From Bacteroides caccae (lineage in GTDB: Bacteria; Bacteroidota; Bacteroidia; Bacteroidales; Bacteroidaceae), in NCBI RefSeq assembly GCF_002222615.2, contig NZ_CP022412.2:3100001-3164000 (forward strand): a stretch of DNA of 64,000 nt, given 5' to 3'. Every line of letters begins with the position of its first letter. Within the stretch, counting starts at the first letter, position 1. The notes under the pieces are model-generated. The model worked only from the letters and a program-made list of their open reading frames with translations, did not search any database and was not told the DNA's origin. The position numbers and the translations under genes are program-made. Below are positions 11,615-20,956 of this stretch, piece after piece.

Positions 11615-14143
11615 ATGGAAAATAATCCTGAACTACAACTTGCTTGGCAGTTCATTGAAAATACAGGCACACACCTGTTTCTTACCGGAAAAGCCGGAAC
11701 CGGAAAAACTACATTTCTAAAACGATTGAGAGAGCATACCCCCAAACGCATGGTCGTATTGGCTCCGACGGGTATTGCAGCAATTAACGCCGGAGGGGTG
11801 ACGATTCATTCTTTTTTCCAGATATCTTTTGCTCCATTTGTGCCGGAAACGACTTTTAACTCTGCGCAAATACAATACCGATACAGTCAAGAGAAACGTA
11901 ACATTATCCGAAGCATGGATTTATTAGTGATTGATGAAATCAGTATGGTACGTGCGGATTTGCTAGACGCAGTAGATGCGACTTTACGTCGTTATCGCAA
12001 TCGCGAAAAGCCTTTTGGAGGTGTACAACTGTTGATGATTGGAGATTTGCAGCAGTTAGCTCCTGTTGTGAGGGACAGCGAATGGAGTTTGTTGAGGAAT
12101 TATTACGAAACGCCTTATTTTTTTGCCAGCCGTGCATTGAGAGAAACGACCTATATGACAATTGAACTGGAAAAGGTATACCGTCAGAACGATACTTTTT
12201 TTCTTTCTCTGTTGAATAAAATACGTGAGAACAAAGCAGATGATGAAGTGTTGAATGAGTTGAATCGGCGATATCAGCAAGGCTTCCAACCGCCCAAAGA
12301 AGAAGGATATATCCGTTTGACAACACATAACAATCAAGCACAGCAAGTAAATGATCGTGAATTGGCTTCTCTACCGGGAAAGCCTTATCATTTTCGAGCT
12401 GAAGTGACGGGGACTTTTCCTGAATACACATATCCCGCAGATGAAATTCTCACTATTAAAGAGGGTGCCCAGATCATGTTTCTCAAAAATGATGTTTCTT
12501 TGGAAAAACGGTATTATAATGGTATGATCGGAGAGGTGGTAGCCGTTAATGATTCTGAGATATATGTGAAAGAAAAAGGGAGTGAGGAGGATTTTCTGTT
12601 GTTGCCGGAGGAATGGGGAAACTATAAGTATGTGTTAAATGAGGAAACGAAGGAAATCACTGAGGTGATAGAAGGAACATTCCGTCAATATCCTATTCGA
12701 TTGGCATGGGCTATCACGATACATAAGAGTCAGGGATTGACATTTGAACGTGCAATTATTGATGCACGCAATTCCTTTGCGCATGGACAGACATATGTAG
12801 CTTTGAGTCGTTGTAAGACTTTGGAGGGCTTGGTATTGGAGTCTCCATTGCGTAAGGAGGCTATTATTAGTGACAGTGTGGTTGATAACTTCACAAAAGA
12901 GGTGGAACGGAATAAACCGGGAAACAAGCAGCTAAGTGATATGCAGAAGGCTTATTTCTTCGATTTGTTGAGTGATTTGTTTAACTTCTATTCCCTCGAG
13001 CAGGCTTATAAACGGTTGCTTCGTATGCTGGATGAAGATTTGTATAAACTTTACCCTAAATTACTTACCGAATATAAGCTATTGGAGCCTCATATTAAGG
13101 AAAAGATAGTGGAAGTTGCCCACCGTTTCCGCAATCAGTATACACGTTTGATTAATGAGAGTGAAGATTATGCTTCGGACCAGGAGTTGCAGGAACGGAT
13201 TCGTTCCGGTGCGGTGTATTTTCATAAAGAGCTGGAACCTATTCGTGTTTTGTTTGCAAAGACTAATATACCTCTTGATAACAGGGAGTTGAGGAAACAA
13301 CTGAATGAACGTTTGCAAGCGTTGGATGATGCATTGTGGATTAAAGAGTCCTTATTGAAAGCTATGTGTGTGCAACCTTTTATTGTTGCTGAATATTTGA
13401 AATTGAAAGCTAAGGTGATGTTAAGTCTTGAGGACAACTCTTCTTCTCCTTCTCCTACCGCTAAAACATTGAGAGAGAGAAAAGAACGGGTAGAACGTAC
13501 ACGTAGTAGTTTTACAAAAGTAAAAGTAGAAGTTCCTACGGATATTCTGCATCCGGAGCTTTATCGCACTTTATCGGAATGGAGAACAGAAAAGACGCGT
13601 GAAACCAATATGCCTGCTTATGTCATTATGCAACAGAAAGCATTAATGGGCATTGTAAATCTTTTGCCGGATACTCCGCAAGCTTTGGAAGCTGTACCTT
13701 ATTTTGGAGCGAAAGGAGTGGAGAAATATGGACTTGAAATTTTGGGGATTGTCCGTAAGTATATGAGGGAGAATCAAGTGAAACGACCGGAAATCAAAGA
13801 GATATTTCTTCCGGAAAAAAGTAAGAGGGGAGAAAAAAAGGAACCGAAGAAAGATACGAAACAGATGAGCTATGAGATGTTTTGTAAGGGAATGAGTATG
13901 GAGGAGATAGCTAAATCACGTGATTTGGTGACGGGAACAATTGCTACGCACTTAGAACATTATGTTCGTATGGGAAAGATTAAACTGGAGCAAGTAGTAG
14001 CTGTAGAAAAGATAGAGAAGATTCGTCGGTATCAGCAAAAGAACGAGAATTCCGGAGTGGCAGGAATAAAAGCGGCGTTAGGAGACGAGGTCTCCTATGC
14101 CGATATCAGATTTGTATTCGCAGCCGATGATGCTAGGCGTTGA
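11615..14143 (+). CDS. PIF1-like helicase with HRDC and HTH tail
   Basis: 842-residue cytoplasmic superfamily 1 helicase. Walker A GKAGTGKTT (residues 25-33), Walker B LLVIDEISMV (about 106-115), a SH3-like insert with IMFLKNDVSLEKRYYNG, and AWAITIHKSQGLTFERAIID plus YVALSRCKTL (motifs V and VI) define the Pif1/RecD2-like core (1-430). The C-terminal part adds a charged linker, an HRDC-like region (about 640-730) and a RecQ-style HTH (MSYEMFCKGMSMEEIAKSR). Role inferred: DNA unwinding in repair or replication. It stands alone between terminators and a convergent gene pair. Confidence 0.85.
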   Translation: MENNPELQLAWQFIENTGTHLFLTGKAGTGKTTFLKRLREHTPKRMVVLAPTGIAAINAGGVTIHSFFQISFAPFVPETTFNSAQIQYRYSQEKRNIIRSMDLLVIDEISMVRADLLDAVDATLRRYRNREKPFGGVQLLMIGDLQQLAPVVRDSEWSLLRNYYETPYFFASRALRETTYMTIELEKVYRQNDTFFLSLLNKIRENKADDEVLNELNRRYQQGFQPPKEEGYIRLTTHNNQAQQVNDRELASLPGKPYHFRAEVTGTFPEYTYPADEILTIKEGAQIMFLKNDVSLEKRYYNGMIGEVVAVNDSEIYVKEKGSEEDFLLLPEEWGNYKYVLNEETKEITEVIEGTFRQYPIRLAWAITIHKSQGLTFERAIIDARNSFAHGQTYVALSRCKTLEGLVLESPLRKEAIISDSVVDNFTKEVERNKPGNKQLSDMQKAYFFDLLSDLFNFYSLEQAYKRLLRMLDEDLYKLYPKLLTEYKLLEPHIKEKIVEVAHRFRNQYTRLINESEDYASDQELQERIRSGAVYFHKELEPIRVLFAKTNIPLDNRELRKQLNERLQALDDALWIKESLLKAMCVQPFIVAEYLKLKAKVMLSLEDNSSSPSPTAKTLRERKERVERTRSSFTKVKVEVPTDILHPELYRTLSEWRTEKTRETNMPAYVIMQQKALMGIVNLLPDTPQALEAVPYFGAKGVEKYGLEILGIVRKYMRENQVKRPEIKEIFLPEKSKRGEKKEPKKDTKQMSYEMFCKGMSMEEIAKSRDLVTGTIATHLEHYVRMGKIKLEQVVAVEKIEKIRRYQQKNENSGVAGIKAALGDEVSYADIRFVFAADDARR

Positions 14144-14148
14144 AGCTC

Positions 14149-14769
14149 TTAGAATTTGCAGAAGAAAGAAACGAATACCGGAACACTCATATCAATGAGA
14201 ATGCCGTGTAGTATAGCAATCGGAATCATTTCTTTTCCCGAATATCTGCTGATAGAAGGCAATAATACATCCATGGAATTGACTCCTGCCGCAGAGATAG
14301 GAGCCAATTTTCCGAAATACTTTTTGATAAGCGGAGTGCCGAGAAGTGCCATCATTTCACGGAAGATATTAGTCAGTAGGGCGATTGTGCCTAGTTCTGT
14401 GGCAAGTTGCAGTCCGATAGACGGTTCTTTGAACTGGGTGATAAGAATGGAAGAGAGTGAATAATAGGCAAATCCGCTTCCTACTGCCATACAGTCGAAC
14501 ACGCTCCATTGACTTACCAGTATGCTTGCCAAAGCAGAGAATAATAATGTTCCGATGATAGTTCCCAACGGAATTAGTAACATCTTGGGATGCAGGTGTG
14601 AAATGATTGTTTTCAGATTTTTGTTGGAACCGATGCTAACTCCTACTTGAAGCATTAGCGCATATAGTATGTACATAGAAATAGTATGCGTGTCAAATTG
14701 AAACTTATTGAGAGCTCCCATGATACAGCCTACACAAAAGAATAATATTACAATCAGACTTCCTTTCAT
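14149..14769 (-). CDS. LysO-family lysine exporter, C-terminal part
   Basis: 206-residue membrane protein with about five to six helices. It matches the C-terminal two thirds of the LysO/YbjE (DUF340) exporter: LQVGVSIGSN and SGFAYYSLSSILIT resemble its repeated motif. In E. coli LysO is one protein of about 299 residues that exports L-lysine; here the sum of this gene and its partner upstream (92+206) equals that length. The two frames overlap by 4 bp (ATGA), so both halves are probably made together and assemble. Confidence 0.75.
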   Translation of the reverse strand: MKGSLIVILFFCVGCIMGALNKFQFDTHTISMYILYALMLQVGVSIGSNKNLKTIISHLHPKMLLIPLGTIIGTLLFSALASILVSQWSVFDCMAVGSGFAYYSLSSILITQFKEPSIGLQLATELGTIALLTNIFREMMALLGTPLIKKYFGKLAPISAAGVNSMDVLLPSISRYSGKEMIPIAILHGILIDMSVPVFVSFFCKF

Positions 14770-15044
14770 TGTTCGCCTCCTTTCTTGAAGAATAGTTGTA
14801 AAACCAGCCGGGCAGCAATCAAGCTTCCCAATACACCCGATATGGCAAGAATGATTGCTTGTTTACCGAACTTACCAAGATTGTTTACTATCAGACTATT
14901 AGATCCGATAGATACGCCAAGTATAAAGAGTAAGAGGAATATTGTAAGAGAAATCGTCTTTTCTGTCTTTTGTAAAATAGTCCAGTTACGCAATACATAG
15001 CCGATTCCGATTCCTAGAAACATGGTAGATATAATAGAAAACAT
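14766..15044 (-). CDS. LysO-family lysine exporter, N-terminal part
   Basis: 92 residues with three hydrophobic segments and the motif LGVSIGSNSLIVNNL, which mirrors the SIGSN motif of its partner, as expected for internally duplicated LysO. It is translated first and overlaps the second gene by 4 bp. Because neither part shows decay and both have normal codons, a natural split gene is favoured over a recent frameshift. Confidence 0.75.
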   Translation of the reverse strand: MFSIISTMFLGIGIGYVLRNWTILQKTEKTISLTIFLLLFILGVSIGSNSLIVNNLGKFGKQAIILAISGVLGSLIAARLVLQLFFKKGGEQ

Positions 15045-15320
15045 ATTGTATATATTTAGGTCAGGTTATACATTTGAATAAGCCACACGAATAATTCTCC
15101 AAAAAGATAATTTATCTTATTGAAAGTCAGGATAAATGCTACTTGTGAGCAACAGAGTGAATCAGCAAGTAGCTCCTATAATCAAAGAAAGGGGAATTTA
15201 GATGAATCCACTGAACCAATGTACATGCACGCAACATGACTTACAGAAATTGGGGATTTCCGCAAGAAAGTAAGCAGTGTTATGTAGTTGTAATCTCTGA
15301 TTCATCATTGGTCTTCTTAA
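15045..15320 (-). promoter_or_regulatory. long structured 5' leader of the lysO pair
   Basis: The promoter at 15329-15359 predicts a leader of about 270 nt. On the minus strand it contains a perfect 8-bp stem GCTACTTG/CAAGTAGC (15138-15145 with 15166-15173) next to a second stem formed by ATTTATC/GATAAAT (15111-15137). No short reading frame stands out. The lysine riboswitch core was not recognised. Confidence 0.4.
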
Positions 15321-15328
15321 TTTTGGTG

Positions 15329-15359
15329 CAAAGATATGAACTTTTTGTATATTTTCAAA
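15329..15359 (-). promoter_or_regulatory. promoter of the lysO pair
   Basis: On the minus strand, TTTG (15356-15359), a 19-bp spacer and TATCTTTG (15329-15336) match the Bacteroides -33/-7 consensus exactly. Confidence 0.75.
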
Positions 15360-15374
15360 ATAAATATGCAATAA

Positions 15375-16292
15375 TTATATACTGTTCCAATCCAGAAGGA
15401 CTTCCTTTAGTTTTCGCGGATTGTATCCGAGTATTGTTCGTGCTTTCTCGATACTCATTCCGCTAAAACGCGGGCGGGGAGTGGATTCTTGCATTTCTTC
15501 TGTCGTAACAGAATGAATGAGCGCGCGGTTTAATTTCATGTAGTCTGCTACCTGATAAGCTATTTCTGCAATAGTCAAACATTCGTCACCACAGATATGA
15601 AAGATTCCGTTGGCCGTATTTTCTATCAGGCGTTGTATCCCGTCTGATAGATCTCCTACAAAAGTTGGCGTGCGCCATTGGTCGGATACAACACGAATCT
15701 CTTGTCCGGCTTTCAAACGGTTCATTACTAATTGAACGATATTTCCATGCTGTCCGGGCAGTGCTTTTCCATACACAATCTCTACACGTGCAATGGCATA
15801 ATTACTACAAATATCGGCAACTTTTTCTTCTCCTTTCCATTTGGTGAATCCGTAATAGTTGACAGGAGCGGGGAGTATTTCTTCTGTATATAGCTGTCCG
15901 GTTCTCTCATTTATCTTTCCGTCAAATACGAAATCAGTGGATAAATGGATGAAACGGCTTTGGTATTCTTTGCAAAGGTGTGCCAGTTGTTCTACCGCGG
16001 TAACGTTTATGAGGTAAGCCTCTTCATGGTGTGTTTCACAATAATCGGGAACAGATAAAGCGGAACAGTTGATAACTACATCCGGACAAATTGCTTTGAA
16101 CAACTCTTTTACGGACGCTTCATTCCGTATATCAACTTCAATGAAACGATACTTCTTTGTATTCTCTAAAGCTGGAAAGATATCCGAGTGCAGGGAACAG
16201 CCGGTCACATTATATTGTTTATGGGCAGATAAATCCTTCAGTAATTGGCGTCCGGTGAATCCGTTAGCACCGATGATTAATATATTTCTCAT
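15375..16292 (-). CDS. RmlD-like NAD(P)-dependent sugar reductase
   Basis: 305-residue short-chain dehydrogenase of the RmlD/dTDP-4-dehydrorhamnose reductase type. It has an N-terminal Rossmann motif GANGFTGRQL (residues 8-17), STDFVFDG containing the Thr of the catalytic set, and YGFTKWKGE as the YxxxK pair (about residues 131-135). It is isolated from any rhamnose cluster, so the substrate is unknown. In many gut Bacteroides such lone RmlD-like genes are annotated only as sugar nucleotide-binding proteins. Confidence 0.8.
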   Translation of the reverse strand: MRNILIIGANGFTGRQLLKDLSAHKQYNVTGCSLHSDIFPALENTKKYRFIEVDIRNEASVKELFKAICPDVVINCSALSVPDYCETHHEEAYLINVTAVEQLAHLCKEYQSRFIHLSTDFVFDGKINERTGQLYTEEILPAPVNYYGFTKWKGEEKVADICSNYAIARVEIVYGKALPGQHGNIVQLVMNRLKAGQEIRVVSDQWRTPTFVGDLSDGIQRLIENTANGIFHICGDECLTIAEIAYQVADYMKLNRALIHSVTTEEMQESTPRPRFSGMSIEKARTILGYNPRKLKEVLLDWNSI

Positions 16293-16364
16293 GATTTTTT
16301 ATAAGATGTATAGAGCTGTTGTTCTTGAATATCTACAAATTAGAAAATATCTCTTTTAATAGAT

Positions 16365-17624
16365 TTAATGAGTAGCTGCATACCATGCTGTTTTTTCTTT
16401 TGCGGAAGCGAGGTCATTAGTACTGGGATCGGAAATGGTGATACCGGAGAAAGTTTCTATTTTTACCTTTCCTCTACTCATAGAATAGAAATAATCTGTA
16501 TTTCTTTTGAATGGAACAGTGCGGTTAAGTTGTTCGTTGAATTGAGCCAGTAATTCCTGGTTGGAACATAACTTTGATACATAATCTCCGCAATCAAAGA
16601 ATATAACAGGAGAATAGCCGTCTAATCTTTGCAGTGACCCGGTTAATGTCGTATCAAATGTATATTGGCTATTTATGTCCTTCATTATAGTTGCCAAATG
16701 ATCCAATTCTGCGCAATCCGTGACAGCGATAGTGCCGCATGGCATCTCATAATTTGAATAAAAGTCATCGAATCCATTACAGATCTTTTCATAATTAATT
16801 TCTCCTATCAAATACTGTCCGATCTTTGCGTATGGCATACCGTACGCCATTATTTCACAGGTAGACGCTATCAGATGATTAGTCACATTTTTAAGATCAT
16901 AAGCAACTTCTACTGTCGACATGTAACAATCATCAAAAAGTATATATTCCATTTTCAATCCGGCATTGGAGATACCTTGAGCAAGTGTGGTTATGTCGGT
17001 TTGATATTGGGGATATAATCCTCCGAAATAACGTGTCATAGGTACATTCTCATACTCCCAGTGCATTTTGTTGACACAAAGGTTACTGCGTGATTGGGCA
17101 TTTGATACAGGTATCCATCCCATACCATGACAACCGATAATCATAGAGTAACGTTGGGCTGGTGTACATTCCCGAACATCATTAAGGATAGATGTAATTC
17201 CTTCGGCTGTTGTATATACGGGATCAGTATACTGCTTATAGGTCTTGCGCACGCTTTTACCGTTTTCATAAACGAGTTCAAAAAGAGTAGCTTCTGTAGC
17301 TTCGGTACACATAAATACTATGACACGTTCATTTTTTAGTATATTCTTTTCGATTACACTCTCCAGGTCACTGATATTCTGATAGAAGTTAGAAGTCAGA
17401 TTGTTCGACCAAGGGAGATACATAAATATCGTTTGCTCATTATTTGCCCGTACAATAGGAGGAACAATTTCATTGGGATCAGTATCCGTAGGATTTTCTG
17501 TATCTTCTATATCCGGCGATTCAGGAATAATATCTTCTTTTTCACACGAAGCCATGCTAAAAGATAGAAATAGCACAAAGATGATTGGTTTTATAAGATG
17601 ATAATATTTTTGCTTTGTCTTCAT
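16365..17624 (-). CDS. clostripain-family (C11) cysteine peptidase lipoprotein
   Basis: 419 residues. The N-terminus has a lipoprotein signal with FSMASC as lipobox (Cys near residue 27), then an acidic, Pro/Thr-rich linker. The catalytic domain carries MIIGCHGMGW (catalytic His, about residue 166) and ILFDDCYMSTVEVAYDL (catalytic Cys, about residue 232), the C11 pattern. These enzymes cleave after basic residues and are usually exported. Membrane anchoring on the cell envelope is inferred. It is monocistronic with its own promoter. Confidence 0.88.
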   Translation of the reverse strand: MKTKQKYYHLIKPIIFVLFLSFSMASCEKEDIIPESPDIEDTENPTDTDPNEIVPPIVRANNEQTIFMYLPWSNNLTSNFYQNISDLESVIEKNILKNERVIVFMCTEATEATLFELVYENGKSVRKTYKQYTDPVYTTAEGITSILNDVRECTPAQRYSMIIGCHGMGWIPVSNAQSRSNLCVNKMHWEYENVPMTRYFGGLYPQYQTDITTLAQGISNAGLKMEYILFDDCYMSTVEVAYDLKNVTNHLIASTCEIMAYGMPYAKIGQYLIGEINYEKICNGFDDFYSNYEMPCGTIAVTDCAELDHLATIMKDINSQYTFDTTLTGSLQRLDGYSPVIFFDCGDYVSKLCSNQELLAQFNEQLNRTVPFKRNTDYFYSMSRGKVKIETFSGITISDPSTNDLASAKEKTAWYAATH

Positions 17625-17657
17625 TTTGTTTCTTGAATTAAATTATCAGAGTTTCTG

Positions 17658-17689
17658 CAAAACTACTGAAAAAATAGTGATTTCTACAA
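17658..17689 (-). promoter_or_regulatory. promoter of the C11 peptidase gene
   Basis: Minus strand: TTG (17687-17689), a 21-bp spacer, TAGTTTTG (17658-17665). The start codon is 34 bp downstream. Confidence 0.55.
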
Positions 17690-17717
17690 CTGATTGTAGG
17701 ATTTCTGTGAGGTATAG

Positions 17718-17783
17718 ACATAAAAAAAGGAGCAACGCCTTGCTCCAACCTTTGTTAACCTTAAATCTAATACTATGAAAAAC
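17718..17783 (-). ncRNA. candidate small RNA (about 65 nt)
   Basis: A perfect promoter on the minus strand, TTTG (17817-17820), 19 bp, TACATTTG (17790-17797), predicts a start near 17783. About 35 nt later lies the hairpin GGAGCAA/TTGCTCC with loop GGCG (17729-17746), followed by seven T's, a complete intrinsic terminator. No reading frame fits. It also ends read-through from the AraC gene to its right. The body sequence resembles a leader I associate with recurring Bacteroides small RNAs, but that memory is unverified. Confidence 0.65.
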
Positions 17784-17916
17784 ACATTGCAAATGTACGC
17801 ACTTTTGTGAAATCTGCAAATAATCCAAGAAAAAAAGTATGTTTTATAACATTGATTAAGAGTTTTATTTCCCGATTCTATTTTTATTAAGGATTTCTGC
17901 CGTTAACTAAATAATT

Positions 17917-18816
17917 TTAGTTGGGCATTCTGAATTCATTTGGCGAACACCCTGTGATTTTCTTGAATAAGCGGCTGAAATACTGTGAATTAGAGAACCC
18001 TAGTTCTTGTGCAATCTGGCCGAGCGTTTTATCCGTATTTACCAACCATCCTTTGGCTATCTCGAAACGTTTGAACTGGATATACTCTTTGAACTCTTTT
18101 CCTATTTCATATTTCAGTAAATCATTAAAATATGCAGGCGATAAATGCAGGAGATTAGCACAATATTCATCGGATAACACATCAGTTGATAGGCTTACTT
18201 TCACATTGAAATGATTATCAAGCAGATGATTGAATTCTCTGAACACCTTTTTATTGACTTCGCTACGTGTGATAAACTGGCGTTCGTAGAAGCGGGTACA
18301 ATAATCCAGCAAAAGTTCAATGTATTTTGAAATGATTTTTTTGCTGTGTCGGTCAATGCAGCGCTCAAGCTCTTGCCGAATCCTCTCCAGGAACTCCAGA
18401 ATAATCTGTTTTTCGCGTAGAGAGAGATGCAGTGCTTCCTCCGGACAATAAGAGAAGAAAGTATAATTGTGTATATTGAGTCCGAGCGGAGTCCCGCAAA
18501 TCAAGTCGGGGTGAAAGGCCAATATCCATCCCTTGGAAGGAAATTCCTTGTTGTTCTCCTTCATACTGATTGACTCTCCGGGAGTCAGGCAAACGAGAGT
18601 TCCGTCCGAGAAATCACAATATTGGTGCCCGTATGCATAGGCCTCACACTTACATTCACTCAACAGAATCGTATAGAATCCGAATTTAATGTCCGTATGA
18701 GGAGATAAGTCAGCCTTCGAAAGGTCGATGACACTGACTAGCGGATGCAGTGTCTTACTTCCCAGGCAACAATTACATTGATGCACGGTTCCTATTTTGA
18801 GTACTTTATCTCCCAT
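17917..18816 (-). CDS. AraC-family transcriptional regulator (copy 2)
   Basis: 299 residues. The N-terminal two thirds look like a cupin-type sensing domain. The C-terminal 100 residues hold the double HTH with LGQIAQELGFSNSQYFSRLF and the C-terminal KITGCSPNEFR signature of AraC proteins. It is a paralogue of the gene upstream (shared SKADLS/FSKAT start, LLLDYCTRFYERQFITR block) and only 29 bp behind it, so the pair arose by tandem duplication and is probably cotranscribed. Confidence 0.88.
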   Translation of the reverse strand: MGDKVLKIGTVHQCNCCLGSKTLHPLVSVIDLSKADLSPHTDIKFGFYTILLSECKCEAYAYGHQYCDFSDGTLVCLTPGESISMKENNKEFPSKGWILAFHPDLICGTPLGLNIHNYTFFSYCPEEALHLSLREKQIILEFLERIRQELERCIDRHSKKIISKYIELLLDYCTRFYERQFITRSEVNKKVFREFNHLLDNHFNVKVSLSTDVLSDEYCANLLHLSPAYFNDLLKYEIGKEFKEYIQFKRFEIAKGWLVNTDKTLGQIAQELGFSNSQYFSRLFKKITGCSPNEFRMPN

Positions 18817-18845
18817 GACGTTAACGATCTCTCCGGTGTATGTTC

Positions 18846-19748
18846 TTAGTTCTGCTGTTTATATTCATTCGGTGTATATCCGACATGTTTTTTAAATAGC
18901 CGGCTGAAGTGTTGAGGATACTGGAATCCCAGTTCATAAGCTATCTGGCTGACCGTTTGCGAACCTTCCAATATTCGTTCTTTGGCAAGTTCAATGATAC
19001 GGCACTGAATATATTCCTGCGCAGTTTTACCAGTTTCTTTTTTTATCAAGTCGCCGAAGTAATTAGGAGAAAGGCATACCTTGTCTGCAAAATATTTCAC
19101 GGAAGGCAACCCTTCGGTCAATGCTACCTGCCCTTGGAAATATTCATCCAATAGATGTTCGAACCGCACGATAATGTCTTTGTTTACCTGATTGCGTGTG
19201 ATAAACTGCCGTTCATAGAAACGCATACAATAATCGAGTAATAGTTCGATATTGCGGACAATAAGTTGTTTGCTATGCTTGTCGATAGCATGTTCCAGTT
19301 CGATTTGTATTTTATGTATACAGTCCGTTACAATTTCTTTTTCCTGTTCGGATAGATGCAAGGCTTCATTAACTTCATAAGAAAAGAAAGAATAATTCTT
19401 GATATTCTGTCCCAGAGAAGTTCCCCGGATCAGGTCGGGATGAAACAAGACCCCGATCGATTTTGTACGTTGAGGAGTTTTCTTCCGGTTATCTATACCA
19501 ATCACTTGACCTGGGGCCATACAGACGACCGTTCCTTCCTGATAGTCATAATAGTTACGCCCATATTTAAGGTCTCCGCAATTAATGTCTTTCAAAAACA
19601 GAGAGTAGAATCCGATATTCATGTGATAGTATTCTACTGTTTTTGTCGCTTTTGAAAAGTCGATCACATTCACTAAAGGGTGCAAAGTTTCCAGTCCGAA
19701 CAATTGGTCGTACTGATCAATAGTTTCAATTTTGGTAATTTCATCCAT
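18846..19748 (-). CDS. AraC-family transcriptional regulator (copy 1)
   Basis: 300 residues with the same architecture as its neighbour: sensing domain, LLLDYCMRFYERQFITR linker, and an AraC HTH (VSQIAYELGFQYPQHFSRLF, HVGYTPNEYK). A -7 box (TATCTTTG, 19772-19779 minus strand) sits 24 bp before the start. It is divergent from the epimerase-like gene, with 168 bp between them, the usual layout for an AraC regulator and its target. Confidence 0.88.
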   Translation of the reverse strand: MDEITKIETIDQYDQLFGLETLHPLVNVIDFSKATKTVEYYHMNIGFYSLFLKDINCGDLKYGRNYYDYQEGTVVCMAPGQVIGIDNRKKTPQRTKSIGVLFHPDLIRGTSLGQNIKNYSFFSYEVNEALHLSEQEKEIVTDCIHKIQIELEHAIDKHSKQLIVRNIELLLDYCMRFYERQFITRNQVNKDIIVRFEHLLDEYFQGQVALTEGLPSVKYFADKVCLSPNYFGDLIKKETGKTAQEYIQCRIIELAKERILEGSQTVSQIAYELGFQYPQHFSRLFKKHVGYTPNEYKQQN

Positions 19749-19859
19749 ACGGCTTACAGTTTTATCATAGGCAAAGATAAAACTTTTAAGAATATCTTAT
19801 CTATATCATATTTGCAAAACAGTAATATAGGTACAAGAATCAGTAATTTGTATACAACG

Positions 19860-19890
19860 TTGGTAGTCAAAGGCAGAATTAATATCTTTG
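19860..19890 (+). promoter_or_regulatory. promoter of the epimerase-like gene
   Basis: TTG (19860-19862), 20 bp, TATCTTTG (19883-19890), placing the start about 20 nt before the ATG at 19917. Confidence 0.65.
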
Positions 19891-19916
19891 TTCCAAAAAT
19901 TTTAATACCTACTTTT

Positions 19917-20936
19917 ATGAAAGCATTATTTATTGGCGGAACAGGTACGATCAGTACCGATGTCGTAGCATTGGCACAACAGAGAGGGTGGGAGATTACG
20001 CTGCTCAATAGAGGTTCGAAAAAACTGCCGGAAGGTATGCGTAGCATCGTGGCGGACATCCATGACGAACAGGCGGTGGCGAAAGCTATAGCACACGAAA
20101 GCTATGATGTCGTTGCCCAATTTATAGGTTATACGGCGAAAGATGTAGAACGAGATATCCGTCTGTTTCAGCATAAGACAAAACAATATATTTTCATCAG
20201 TAGTGCTTCTGCCTATCAAAAACCGCAGACAGATTACCGCATTACGGAAAGTACTCCATTAGTAAATCCTTTTTGGGAGTACTCGCGTAATAAAATTGAA
20301 GCGGAAGAAGTGCTGATGACTGCTTACCGGACAACCGGCTTTCCCGTGACTATCGTTCGTCCGAGCCATACCTACAATGGAACGAAGCCTCCCGTATCTG
20401 TGCATGGAGCTAAAGGAAACTGGCAGATCTTAAAGCGTATCCTTGACGGAAAGCCTGTGATTATCCCTGGTGACGGAAGTTCGTTATGGACACTGACACA
20501 TTCTAAGGACTTTGCCAAAGGATATGTCGGTTTAATGGCAAACCCTCATGCTATCGGGAATGCTTTCCATATCACAACCGACGAAAGTATGACTTGGAAT
20601 CAGATTTATGAAACCATTGCCGATGCATTAGGAAAACCGCTGAATGCGTTACACGTAGCTTCGGATTTTCTTGCCGGACATGGAGAAACTTATGATTTCA
20701 GAGGGGAACTATTAGGTGACAAGGCTGCCACAGTCGTTTTTGATAATTCGAAGATCAAGAGACTTGTCCCGGATTTTATCTGTACTGTATCAATGGTGGA
20801 CGGTCTGAGACAATCCGTGCATTATATGCTTACACATCCTGAGAGTCAAACGCCTGATCTGGAGTTTGATAAGTGGTGTGATAGGATAGCGGATGCAATG
20901 TACGCTGCGGATAAGGCTTTTAAATCAGGCAAATAG
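19917..20936 (+). CDS. NAD-dependent epimerase/dehydratase-family protein
   Basis: 339 residues. The Rossmann motif GGTGTISTDVV at the N-terminus and atypical SDR features (ISSASAYQK; EYSRNKIEAEE giving YxxxK near residue 125) place it among NAD-dependent epimerase/dehydratases close to the plant CSP41-like group. Substrate unknown. The ATG at 19917 is preferred over an in-frame opening 79 codons upstream, because that extension covers the promoter and is not protein-like. It is divergent from two AraC regulators, which probably control it. Confidence 0.82.
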   Translation: MKALFIGGTGTISTDVVALAQQRGWEITLLNRGSKKLPEGMRSIVADIHDEQAVAKAIAHESYDVVAQFIGYTAKDVERDIRLFQHKTKQYIFISSASAYQKPQTDYRITESTPLVNPFWEYSRNKIEAEEVLMTAYRTTGFPVTIVRPSHTYNGTKPPVSVHGAKGNWQILKRILDGKPVIIPGDGSSLWTLTHSKDFAKGYVGLMANPHAIGNAFHITTDESMTWNQIYETIADALGKPLNALHVASDFLAGHGETYDFRGELLGDKAATVVFDNSKIKRLVPDFICTVSMVDGLRQSVHYMLTHPESQTPDLEFDKWCDRIADAMYAADKAFKSGK

Positions 20937-20956
20937 TAAACCTAGCCTTCATATAT

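Noticed and set aside
15045..15320. Lysine riboswitch
   Set aside because: The leader has stems but I could not find the conserved lysine-riboswitch core; only an unknown structured leader is claimed.
17775..17810. 11-codon frame ATG AAA AAC ACA... on the plus strand
   Set aside because: It lies antisense to the promoter and 5' end of the minus-strand small RNA, which explains the sequence better.
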